Positions 57,863 through 64,000 of a DNA stretch of 64,000 bases are shown here, one piece after another. The DNA is from a virus: positions 1 to 64,000 of IMG/VR virus record IMGVR_UViG_3300028558_000028; one strand, given 5' to 3'. Numbering within the stretch: position 1 is the first letter of the stretch; the number at the start of each line of letters is the position of its first letter. A model generated the notes under the pieces. That model was not told where the DNA came from, did not search any database, and worked only from the letters and a program-made list of their open reading frames with translations. The position numbers and the translations under genes were made by a program.

Positions 57863-58198
57863 TTATTCGGCCGCCGACACTTCGCGCGGGCCATCGAACA
57901 TGTTGGTCTGCTTCGGGTGCTCCGTGCTGAGCGCCGCATCTTCGGTGACGAAGTAGAAGTCGGCGCCGCGCGGACGCTTCGGCGTCTTGCTGGTGAATTC
58001 GGATTCGACCCGCACGGACGAGCCCTCCATCGCGAACTTCAGCTTGAGGCTGACCTCTCCCTTGACGGTCTTGCCCTTCGGAGGCGCTGCTTCCTGGAGC
58101 GCGGCGAGAACCTTCGCGATCTCCGCCGTTAGATCGGCGTTTAGATCGCCACGCTCGAGAACGCCGATGATGTCCGTCGCTTGCCTGATCTTCTTCAT
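57863..58198 (-). CDS. Hypothetical protein paired with DUF2303, 111 aa
   Basis: A helical N-terminus (DLTAEIAKVLAALQEAA) and a beta-rich core (KGEVSLKLKFAMEGSSVRVE) with GADFYFVTEDAALSTEHPKQ. I have often seen this small protein beside DUF2303 genes. Ribosome site GGAAGGAACC. Confidence 0.6.
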   Translation of the reverse strand: MKKIRQATDIIGVLERGDLNADLTAEIAKVLAALQEAAPPKGKTVKGEVSLKLKFAMEGSSVRVESEFTSKTPKRPRGADFYFVTEDAALSTEHPKQTNMFDGPREVSAAE

Positions 58199-58248
58199 GA
58201 CTTTGGTTCCTTCCGGGGTTAGTGTGAATTTTCAGTACCCGCCCCTAT

Positions 58249-58632
58249 TCATGCCGCCACCACTTCGCCCAAGACCCGGCGAAGCGCAGCGAGGCTTTTC
58301 TTAGCCTCTTGAACTTCGCCTGAATCAGGACGCAGGCCGCGCTGAGCAAGCATTTCCAATCCATGGCTATGTGCCGCGATTTCGTGTTGCAGCTGGACTA
58401 TCATCGCGGCGCGAAGCCGTTGATAAATCCAGCCCCGAATGCCCTTCGTCCGTCCGCGCCGCAGATTTTCCAGCGTGCCAGGCAGAACACCAAGGCGCGT
58501 CGCTACCTCCTCGCGCGCTTCATCCAAAGCGCAGCCGGAGCGGACCTTCTCGGCTCTTTCCAGGCGCGTCACCCAGCCGCGAGCCCTTTCGTCATAGACA
58601 GCCGTCGTCATGGATGAAACGTCCTTCGACAT
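58249..58632 (-). CDS. Phage protein with HTH-like region, 127 aa
   Basis: Start at MSKDVSSM after AAGGAGACGACA. EAREEVATRLGVLPGTLENL and RRGRTKGIRGWIYQRLRAAM look like a HTH for DNA binding, then a coiled coil. Early-gene position suggests a regulator. Confidence 0.55.
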   Translation of the reverse strand: MSKDVSSMTTAVYDERARGWVTRLERAEKVRSGCALDEAREEVATRLGVLPGTLENLRRGRTKGIRGWIYQRLRAAMIVQLQHEIAAHSHGLEMLAQRGLRPDSGEVQEAKKSLAALRRVLGEVVAA

Positions 58633-58680
58633 TGTCGTCTCCTTCATGCTTTCTTTCGATCGCTATGAAGGAACGCGAGG

Positions 58681-59040
58681 TTACTCGGTATGTGCTACAA
58701 TCACAGCTTCACGAGTTTGGGCTGGCAGGCGCGAAAGATCGTGCAGCGCGTGAGAGGGGAAATTCGCCGGGGGCCGAAGCCGCCCGGCAGGCACGATGCG
58801 ATCCTTCGCCGCTTGCAATCCGATCGGCTTACACCCGATCGGGGAGCGCCCGGCACCGCAGAGTCGCTTGGTATGCTCGGTCGCGTGCCGGCGACCGCGT
58901 GGAGTGGCGCTCCGGAGAGGAAACTGGGAAAGGCGCCCGACGCCGAAGCGCCGGGTGAGTCTCAGGGAGGAAAACCGCAGGGTGCGGCACCCCTCCACAC
59001 CGACGGCGACGTCGACGTGGAGCTTGGACCGGTGGCGCAT
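58681..59040 (-). CDS. Doubtful ORF, 119 aa
   Basis: TGATG coupling to the preceding tiny gene supports its start. The sequence begins MRHRSKLHVDVAVGVEGCRT and is Arg/Pro-rich later (PRGRRHATEHTKRLCGAG), so it may be mostly noise in a 390-bp tract that otherwise could hold the promoter for 58632. A plus-strand OR also overlaps; neither looks like a known protein. Confidence 0.3.
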   Translation of the reverse strand: MRHRSKLHVDVAVGVEGCRTLRFSSLRLTRRFGVGRLSQFPLRSATPRGRRHATEHTKRLCGAGRSPIGCKPIGLQAAKDRIVPAGRLRPPANFPSHALHDLSRLPAQTREAVIVAHTE

Positions 59041-59162
59041 CACGATCGCGCCTCCCGAATGAACGTGTCGGACATCGCAGACCAAGCGCGGAACGCCCGG
59101 CGATAGCCGCGGCGGATGCCGAGCCAGTGGCTGACGGCGGCGACGAAGATGATCAGGGTCAT
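59040..59162 (-). CDS. Tiny membrane protein, 40 aa
   Basis: ATGA start overlap. MTLIIFVAAVSHWLGIRRGY is a short hydrophobic helix followed by a basic/polar helix. Third downstream member of a row of four coupled tiny membrane ORFs. Confidence 0.5.
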   Translation of the reverse strand: MTLIIFVAAVSHWLGIRRGYRRAFRAWSAMSDTFIREARS

Positions 59163-59407
59163 CGGATCAGCTCCGGCAGGCCGCCCGAGACGAGCCAGAG
59201 GGCAAGGGTGACGCCGACGGCGATGAACGCGATCACGGTGAGCCATTCGCGCCAATCCAGGAAAGCCGCGACCGTTTCTATGGCAGTCAGGCGGATCGGC
59301 GGCCGATCATGCGGCCCTGGCGACGGCGGCTCGTATTCGAGCGGGTCGTAGAGACCAGGATCAGGCTCGCGCGGATGGCGCGGCGGGTCGCTCCAGGGAT
59401 GCGTCAT
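59159..59407 (-). CDS. Small single-pass membrane protein, 82 aa
   Basis: Pro-rich N-terminus (HPWSDPPRHPREPDPGLYDP) and one membrane segment (WLTVIAFIAVGVTLALWLV). ATGA overlaps at both ends. Role unknown. Confidence 0.55.
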   Translation of the reverse strand: MTHPWSDPPRHPREPDPGLYDPLEYEPPSPGPHDRPPIRLTAIETVAAFLDWREWLTVIAFIAVGVTLALWLVSGGLPELIR

Positions 59408-59544
59408 CGGACGAGAACCCAAATTAGAGTGGAGCAGGAGACGCCGAACGCGAAAGCGGACAGCCCAAAAGCGATCAAGCTCCAGCATGAAGGGATTGCT
59501 CTCGGAGCTGGCGGACGATGCGGGTCGCCGCAGTGCCGGATCAT
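59404..59544 (-). CDS. Tiny membrane protein, 46 aa
   Basis: MIRHCGDPHRPPAPRAIPSC then one membrane segment (LIAFGLSAFAFGVSCSTLIW). Coupled by ATGA at both ends. Confidence 0.5.
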   Translation of the reverse strand: MIRHCGDPHRPPAPRAIPSCWSLIAFGLSAFAFGVSCSTLIWVLVR

Positions 59545-59633
59545 GAGAACCACCACATGCCAACCGGAACGCCCGTGATGAGGAGCGCCCAAACGACGAA
59601 GACCGCGATGATGAAGCGATCGCCCGTGCTCAC
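59541..59633 (-). CDS. Tiny membrane protein, 30 aa
   Basis: GTG start in a GTGA overlap with the C5-methyltransferase gene. One membrane helix, FIIAVFVVWALLITGVPVG, ends MWWFS. Short, but embedded in the same coupled row. Confidence 0.45.
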   Translation of the reverse strand: MSTGDRFIIAVFVVWALLITGVPVGMWWFS

Positions 59634-60679
59634 GGCGCCCCTCCCATGACGGCGCTGGCAACGACCGCGGCGCTCGCGCGCTGGCTCGGCGCGCTGATCG
59701 TGATCGGCGGGCAGTTCGTGTTCGTGTGGCCGGCCGCGTAGGCGGCGAGGATGGCTCGGCCTATCGCTTCGACAACCTGGGGTACGACGGCGTTTCCGAG
59801 GGCCTTCAGACGATGAACGCGATCTTTGACGCCATGAGCTGTGCGAGGGATGTCGGGCTCAGTTGCCCAGGTCAGTCCACCGCCGTCCAATTCGGCGGGA
59901 AGCCTTGCAACCATTCGACCCAGGTCGGATTCAGAGGGGCGCCAACCGTGTGGCAGAGTTGGACCTGGCCGCTTCCCTTTCTCGTCCCACCCTTCGCATC
60001 TACCGTATTCGGCGTGGGCCAAAGCGCCACCCTGGTCGGAAGGTCGTCGTCGCATGCTGCCCTGCACGCCCTGGGCGTCGGCCAAAGAGCGTCCTTCGCC
60101 ATCGAAACGAGCGACGGCCGCTTCACACCGGTTCGTCCGGCAGCGCCGCCTTGGTTCGACCCGTACTGCGTCGCGGACGGCGCGGGCAACGAGCCAAGCT
60201 CGCTGTCGCCTGTGCGGCGCTCCGACATGGACAGCACCCACCACGGCCGGCTCGCAGGCGTAGCCGAGCGTTTCCAGGTCAGAGAGGACCCGGTCAGCGC
60301 CGCGAGTTCGCAGAGCAGGGACGTTCTCAATGACGACGAAAAGGGGTCGCAGCTCGCCGATGAGACGGGCGTATTCCCGCCAGAGCCCGGAGCGCTCGCC
60401 ATCGATGCCGGCGCGCTTGCCGGCGTTGCTGATGTCCTGGCACGGGAACCCGCCGCAGATGACGTCAACGGCAATTCCATCTGCCGCGAGTCGATCGGCC
60501 GTGAGCGTGCGGACATCGTCATAACAGGGGACATCCGGCCAGTGCTTCGCGAGCACACGACGGCAGAACGGATCGATTTCGCAGAACGCTACGGTCTCGA
60601 AGCCGCCGGTGCGCTCGAGGCCGAGCGAGAAGCCGCCGATTCCGCTGAAGATGTCCAGAACACGGAGGGGAGCGGTCAT
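59630..60679 (-). CDS. dcm: DNA cytosine-5 methyltransferase
   Basis: 349 aa. SAM site VLDIFSGIGGFSLGLERTG, catalytic GGFPCQDISNAGKRAGIDG (Pro-Cys), ENV motif FVVIENVPAL, QRR region GAPHRRQRAWLVA, and C-terminal HRLKALGNAVVPQVVEAIG. The target-recognition part lies between residues 185 and 300. It methylates cytosines in DNA, probably to escape restriction. ATGA-coupled to the next methyltransferase. Confidence 0.93.
   Translation of the reverse strand: MTAPLRVLDIFSGIGGFSLGLERTGGFETVAFCEIDPFCRRVLAKHWPDVPCYDDVRTLTADRLAADGIAVDVICGGFPCQDISNAGKRAGIDGERSGLWREYARLIGELRPLFVVIENVPALRTRGADRVLSDLETLGYACEPAVVGAVHVGAPHRRQRAWLVARAVRDAVRVEPRRRCRTNRCEAAVARFDGEGRSLADAQGVQGSMRRRPSDQGGALAHAEYGRCEGWDEKGKRPGPTLPHGWRPSESDLGRMVARLPAELDGGGLTWATEPDIPRTAHGVKDRVHRLKALGNAVVPQVVEAIGRAILAAYAAGHTNTNCPPITISAPSQRASAAVVASAVMGGAP
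59872..60336 (-). other. Second coding frame inside dcm resembling a C5-methyltransferase C-terminal region
   Basis: In the +1 frame, within an open frame of 228 codons, the sequence reads LTGSSLTWKRSATPASRPWW, LGSLPAPSATQYGSNQGGAA, then LWPTPNTVDAKGGTRKGSGQ and LNPTWVEWLQGFPPNWT. These are segments I know from the C-terminal part of other phage C5-methyltransferases. The main dcm frame is also intact, so both frames look coding. Confidence 0.5.
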
Positions 60680-61479
60680 GCCGCCTCTCCCGCCGAGAAG
60701 AGCGGTAGATCTTCCGCGGCCTGGTTGCGCCGGTCACCCCGCATCGAGCGGGCTTTGTGAAAATCAGCGTGGACGATCTCGGTCGTCGGGGCGGCGCCGC
60801 GCCACTCGTTCCGATATGCCGAGGTATCGATCGGAATGCCGACGGAGAGTTGGATCGCAGTTTGCCGTTCGAAACCCGCGTACGCAGTCGACGACGAGAT
60901 TCGGAAGTCCTGCCGTCCGCTATAGCTGAACGGAGCCGACATTTGCGGAACGATGAACACGCCAGCGTCGCCGAGATCACTGGCAATGTCGATCAAGTGA
61001 TACTCGAATTCGCGCCCGCGGTAGCGGGGCGAGGCAGATTTGGATCGAGCCGTGCCGCCGAACGGCGGGTTTGCAATCACGCAGTCGAAATGGCCAAGGT
61101 TCGGAAGAGCGAAGACGTCAGCCTCGATCCATGTTGCCTCGGGGACAATCTTGCGGCCGACGGAAACATAATCAGGATTATTATCGACGCAGACGATCTC
61201 GCGCTTAGCGTCATCCCAGCATGTCGGATGGAGGAAGAAGGAGAGCGTCCCGATCCCGGCGCAGAGATCGAGAATGCGCCGACCATGCACTTCGAGGCGG
61301 AAATCCCGGGCGAGGCCCAGCGGCGTAAAGAACGCGCCGGCCGCACTGTTGATGTGGGTCGCCGACTCCTGCCAGTTCTCCAGCACGAACCATCGGTCGT
61401 CTTCGGAAAGCACGTCCTGCCGCAACAGTTCGCAGGCCTGCTTGTGGGCGGCGATCTGCGGTTTCGTGAGCTTGCTCAT
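60676..61479 (-). CDS. SAM-dependent N-methyltransferase (NPPF type)
   Basis: 267 aa. RRILDLCAGIGTLSFFLHP is the SAM-binding motif I, EIVCVDNNPDYVSV motif II, and FDCVIANPPFGG the catalytic motif IV (NPPF), an order usual for gamma-class or small adenine methyltransferases. Probable DNA substrate. Third methyltransferase of the early left operon. Confidence 0.8.
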   Translation of the reverse strand: MSKLTKPQIAAHKQACELLRQDVLSEDDRWFVLENWQESATHINSAAGAFFTPLGLARDFRLEVHGRRILDLCAGIGTLSFFLHPTCWDDAKREIVCVDNNPDYVSVGRKIVPEATWIEADVFALPNLGHFDCVIANPPFGGTARSKSASPRYRGREFEYHLIDIASDLGDAGVFIVPQMSAPFSYSGRQDFRISSSTAYAGFERQTAIQLSVGIPIDTSAYRNEWRGAAPTTEIVHADFHKARSMRGDRRNQAAEDLPLFSAGEAA

Positions 61480-61751
61480 ACCTGCGCGCCCTCCTGCTCG
61501 GAGGGGGCGGGGGCGACGGGGCGAGGCTCAGGACGCTCAACGTCGGCAGGCCACAGTATGTTGTCTGGCCAATTGGCGCTCAGCCAGCCGACGACACGGT
61601 CAAAGGTCTTGACCGTGAAGCCGTCGCCTCGCTCAAGGCGAGCGAAGAACGTGGTGTCATTGATGGCGCGTTTGCCGATGGCGGACCGGGACAGTTGCCC
61701 CGACACCGCGTCAGCGAGACCGATCAATGACTGGCGGAGCTGCTCTTCCAT
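61476..61751 (-). CDS. Cro-like small HTH regulator, 91 aa
   Basis: First gene of the long minus block, divergent from the repressor. LIGLADAVSGQLSRSAIGKR and AINDTTFFARLERGDGFTVK look like a small HTH followed by VKTFDRVVGWLSANWP. Position opposite a CI-type gene with shared operators is that of cro/cII genes. Confidence 0.7.
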   Translation of the reverse strand: MEEQLRQSLIGLADAVSGQLSRSAIGKRAINDTTFFARLERGDGFTVKTFDRVVGWLSANWPDNILWPADVERPEPRPVAPAPSEQEGAQV

Positions 61752-61812
61752 ACGGAAAACGTAGACGGATTTTTACGTTTCCGCAAGAGGGAAAAATCCT
61801 TGTCGTTTTCCG
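61752..61812. promoter_or_regulatory. Immunity operator region between cro-like and repressor genes
   Basis: Three half-sites of one motif: CGGAAAACGTA at 61753-61763, its inverted copy TACGTTTCCG at 61774-61783, and inverted GTCGTTTTCCG at 61802-61812. The AT-rich GATTTTTACG and GAAAAATCCT between would host the divergent promoters. Confidence 0.65.
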
Positions 61813-61838
61813 ATGGCGCGGAAGGGATAGTCCCCTTC

Positions 61839-62510
61839 ATGGCTGACGACGACCTGAAGGATGCGCTACGCCAGGCGATCGCCGACGCCGGCACTGACGC
61901 GACCGCCCTATCCAGGGCGATAGGCCACGGACCTGATTACGTTCGCGACTATCTGAGCGGGCGCAAGGCATCCCTCAGCGCCGACGCGTGGGAAGCTATC
62001 AGGGGCGAAATTGGCTTCACACGCCCTTTGGTGGTGCCCGCTCGTAAGCCGCCCGCAAAGTCGACGTCTATGCGAGTGAAGCCCATCCCCCGCTTCCTTG
62101 GAGCTCGCGACCTACCTGTGTACGCAGCGGTCGAGGGCGGCTCCGGAGAGATGGTCATCGATTCGACGGAGCCCGTCGAGATCGTACCCCGGCCGTGGTA
62201 TTTGAAGAACGTGACTGCTGGTTATGCCGTCGTCGTGATCGGGCATTCTATGGAGCCTCGCTACGAAGCCGGCGAGATCGTCGTTGTAAACCCGAAAGCG
62301 GCTCTCGTCCGCGGCAAGGACGCCATCATCACGACGGCCACCGAAGGAGGCGACTTCCGCGCGATGGTCAAGACCTATCTCGGGTCAACCGCCTCGGCCT
62401 GGCGGCTTCGCCAATACAATCCACCATCCGGCGAACCGGCGGACTTCGAGAAGTCCAAGAAGGAATGGCCGTTCGCGTTCAGAGTCGTCGGTCGGTACGA
62501 CGGCGGCTAA
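61839..62510 (+). CDS. CI-type repressor with LexA/S24 peptidase domain
   Basis: 223 aa from the ATG at 61839; a TTG at 61800 lies inside an operator half-site and is less likely. N-terminal HTH: TALSRAIGHGPDYVRDYLSG. C-terminal S24 domain: VIGHSMEPRYEAGEIVVVNP (catalytic Ser) and FRAMVKTYLG (Lys). Such repressors hold the lysogenic state and cleave themselves under RecA after DNA damage. Confidence 0.9.
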   Translation: MADDDLKDALRQAIADAGTDATALSRAIGHGPDYVRDYLSGRKASLSADAWEAIRGEIGFTRPLVVPARKPPAKSTSMRVKPIPRFLGARDLPVYAAVEGGSGEMVIDSTEPVEIVPRPWYLKNVTAGYAVVVIGHSMEPRYEAGEIVVVNPKAALVRGKDAIITTATEGGDFRAMVKTYLGSTASAWRLRQYNPPSGEPADFEKSKKEWPFAFRVVGRYDGG

Positions 62511-62522
62511 TCGCTCGCCGCA

Positions 62523-62571
62523 GGAAATTTCCGTTTTCCGTATTGACGAACGGAAATTTCCGTGAGATATG
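62523..62571 (+). promoter_or_regulatory. Early promoter with two palindromic operators
   Basis: GGAAATTTCC at 62523-62532 and ACGGAAATTTCCGT at 62550-62563 are palindromes sharing CGGAAA with the sites at 61752-61812. TTGACG (62543-62548) is a -35, and GATATG (62566-62571) a weak -10 at 17 bp; the second operator fills the spacer, so repressor binding would block it. Confidence 0.65.
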
Positions 62572-62616
62572 TTTCCCCAGCAGCCACCCGCCGGGCGGCG
62601 AAGATGGGGAACGACG

Positions 62617-62907
62617 ATGGCAATCGAGGTCGACGCGATCATCGCCGATATCCTGCGGGATGACATTCGTAAAGCCGAGACGGCCGAGCAATTCGGTGAA
62701 GTCTGCCGGCTTGAGGCCGTGCTGAAGCAAACCGCGGCCAGCATCCGCACGACGTTCATTTATCCGCCCATTCCGATCCGGAGCATGGATTGGTCGGCGA
62801 TCGACGACAGCACTTACGACGGCGCCGAAGACAGCCATTGCCCGATTGGGTACGGCGCGACCGAGGCGGACGCGATCCGCGATCTTCTGCAGCAAATTTG
62901 TGAATAG
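62617..62907 (+). CDS. Early-region hypothetical protein, 96 aa
   Basis: First gene behind the operator-controlled promoter. Ribosome site GGGGAACGACG. Helical N-terminus (IIADILRDDIRKAETAEQFG) and a C-terminal part with CPIGYGATEADAIRDLLQQI, which resembles short phage proteins with an ADAIxDLL ending. Function unknown. Confidence 0.6.
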   Translation: MAIEVDAIIADILRDDIRKAETAEQFGEVCRLEAVLKQTAASIRTTFIYPPIPIRSMDWSAIDDSTYDGAEDSHCPIGYGATEADAIRDLLQQICE

Positions 62908-62919
62908 GGAGCAACGACG

Positions 62920-63162
62920 ATGGCGAAGCCGGTCGAGTGCAAGATCGCAATCCTGATGGACGAGTACGGCGCATGGCGCGTAATCGACATTGATAGCGGC
63001 GACGTCGAGAGCACGGCCAAAGAGTTTCTCGACGAAGAGGGCAGCACCTCAGTTCGCCGCGTCGATCTCAACGTCACCATGACGCCGCCGGTCGCATCCG
63101 CGCTTTCCGTCACCGTCCCCGAGGAAGCCGGCCATGTCGTCGCGGCTGAGATCGAGGACTGA
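62920..63162 (+). CDS. Hypothetical protein, 80 aa
   Basis: Ribosome site GGGAGCAACG. Beta-rich (CKIAILMDEYGAWRVIDIDS) and acidic. No family. Part of the repressor-controlled early run. Confidence 0.55.
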   Translation: MAKPVECKIAILMDEYGAWRVIDIDSGDVESTAKEFLDEEGSTSVRRVDLNVTMTPPVASALSVTVPEEAGHVVAAEIED

Positions 63163-63196
63163 CCAGCAACTACGTGGCTGATTGAGGGAGGCGGGG

Positions 63197-63769
63197 ATGG
63201 TCTACGAGATCGAAGACGAGCGCGAGATCGACGAAATCGAGCCCGCCGAGCCGATGGGCCACGCGACGGTCACGTTCAACGTCCCAATGCCGACGATCGA
63301 GCAGGTAACGGGCGCAATCGCTCGGCAACTAGTTGCGTCGTCTGGTTACGATAAGCGGGCCGAGTATTCCGCTCTAGTTCGCACTAAGATCGACGATCTG
63401 ATTGATCAGATGATCGAAGAGAAGGCGCGGCCTGTCCTCGCCGATCTTCTCTCCAAAGCGCTCCAGCCGACTGATGGCTTCGGCAAGCCGGTGGGTTCTC
63501 CTATCAGCCTAGAAAGCCTTATCGCCGAGAACATTACAATCTGGGCGAGCCAGAAGGTAGACCCGTATGGGGCCCCGATCAAGGAGATCGGCTGGTCTGA
63601 CAAAGGCAAGCCACGGATCGAATTCATGCTCGGCCAGATCGTCCAGAACGATCTTGCGGCAGCCGTGGGCGCCGAGACGAAGCGCATCAGTGAACAGCTG
63701 AAGGGCGCGGCAACCGCGGCGATCGCCAAACAGATCGCTGAGCGCGTCGCCGGCATGGTGCTGAAGTGA
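63197..63769 (+). CDS. Early-region hypothetical protein, 190 aa
   Basis: Start at the ATG after GGGAGGCGGGG. Acidic N-terminus (EDEREIDEIEPAEP), then helical segments KRAEYSALVRTKIDDLIDQM and RVAGMVLK at the end, similar to prophage proteins with a degenerate helical core. GTGA overlap with the next gene. Confidence 0.55.
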   Translation: MVYEIEDEREIDEIEPAEPMGHATVTFNVPMPTIEQVTGAIARQLVASSGYDKRAEYSALVRTKIDDLIDQMIEEKARPVLADLLSKALQPTDGFGKPVGSPISLESLIAENITIWASQKVDPYGAPIKEIGWSDKGKPRIEFMLGQIVQNDLAAAVGAETKRISEQLKGAATAAIAKQIAERVAGMVLK

Positions 63770-63942
63770 CCGTCGCCCGCCTTCGCACCCTCGCCCGCAA
63801 CCTCCGCCCGCCGCGCTTGAGCACGATCGTCATCGTCGCCGGCCTCGCGCTGCTCCTGCACCCGCCGCTCGGCGCCGTCGCGCTGACACTCGCCATTCTC
63901 GCCCTCGCCGAAGCGTGGGGACGAACCACTCAGAGGAGTTGA
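63766..63942 (+). CDS. Small membrane protein, 58 aa
   Basis: GTG in a GTGA overlap. A basic N-terminus (RLRTLARNLRPPR) precedes two hydrophobic segments (IVIVAGLALLL, GAVALTLAILALAEAW) and a polar end. Probably inner membrane; function unknown. Confidence 0.5.
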   Translation: MTVARLRTLARNLRPPRLSTIVIVAGLALLLHPPLGAVALTLAILALAEAWGRTTQRS

Positions 63943-63945
63943 GCC

Positions 63946-64000
63946 GTGAAGCAATTGCCCGCCATCGATCCGTCGTCGTTCACCTTGTCGGCCGGCAGCC
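63946..64000 (+). CDS. Start of a gene cut by the window end
   Basis: GTG after AGGAGTTGAGCC; the visible 18 codons read VKQLPAIDPSSFTLSAGS and continue past the window. Not identifiable. Confidence 0.4.
   Translation, partial: MKQLPAIDPSSFTLSAGS

Noticed and set aside
58690-59106. Plus-strand 138-aa gene
   Set aside because: No ribosome site, Arg/Gly/Pro-rich, and overlapping minus genes; no support.

Overview
The window is almost entirely the genome of a temperate, contractile-tailed (myovirus-type) phage of a high-GC alphaproteobacterium. The host assignment rests on a phage-encoded GcrA-type regulator (a family of alphaproteobacterial cell-cycle proteins), a DUF2303-type gene, and an integration core matching the 3' half of a tRNA-Val(CAC). 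I cannot name the genus. No host gene is evident, and phage genes continue on both sides of the integrase/att site. The sequence therefore reads like a free or circular phage form, or a contig opened inside the phage, rather than a prophage with both ends visible. Both window edges cut genes, so the genome is larger than 64 kb.

Layout. (1) 1-8950, plus strand: early/accessory genes in a tightly overlapped run (Ala-rich repeat protein, RecT annealing protein, DUF1367, HNH, DUF1643, a HTH-GIY-YIG fusion, an excisionase-like HTH), ending in a tyrosine integrase. (2) 8957-9006: attP-like core; 9076-9184: short direct repeats that may be integrase arm sites. (3) 9207-11571, plus: small unknown genes. 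(4) 11552-61751, minus: one very long unidirectional block. Read in the direction of transcription from 61751 it runs: Cro-like regulator, three DNA methyltransferases, tiny membrane genes, DUF2303, GcrA, VRR-NUC, a GIY-YIG protein and a replication-type gene; a 640-bp non-coding tract with tRNA-like elements; TerS, TerL, portal, MuF; DUF2213/scaffold, cement protein, DUF2184 major capsid; connector genes; neck, sheath, tube, frameshifted chaperone, tape measure; baseplate hub, spike, wedge, J protein, DUF2612; tail fibres; a lysis module with M15, GH24 and amidase enzymes plus small membrane proteins; and finally an intrinsic terminator at 11552-11583. (5) 61752-61812: operator region, then a LexA/S24-type repressor on plus, a second operator/promoter region, and further plus-strand early genes to the window end.

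Two plus-strand insertions interrupt the minus block: one gene at 14994-15281 and a five-gene cassette at 43765-44705 with its own promoter, inverted repeat and small HTH protein. They look like lysogeny-expressed morons. A lower-GC secreted-protein gene at 28330-29034 sits between baseplate genes.

Most notable observations: six copies of a beta-rich Gly/Thr module scattered through four unrelated virion proteins (cement, sheath, neck, baseplate J); two essential tail genes whose only sensible starts are AUU (tape measure) and AUC (baseplate wedge); a cluster of tRNA-like elements, one with an A11-U24 pair and a 1-72 mismatch typical of initiator tRNA; an intragenic inversion of about 110 bp that exactly explains a broken small gene; a C5-methyltransferase gene that also encodes, in a second frame, sequence resembling the C-terminal part of the same family; and signal peptides on proteins encoded among virion genes.
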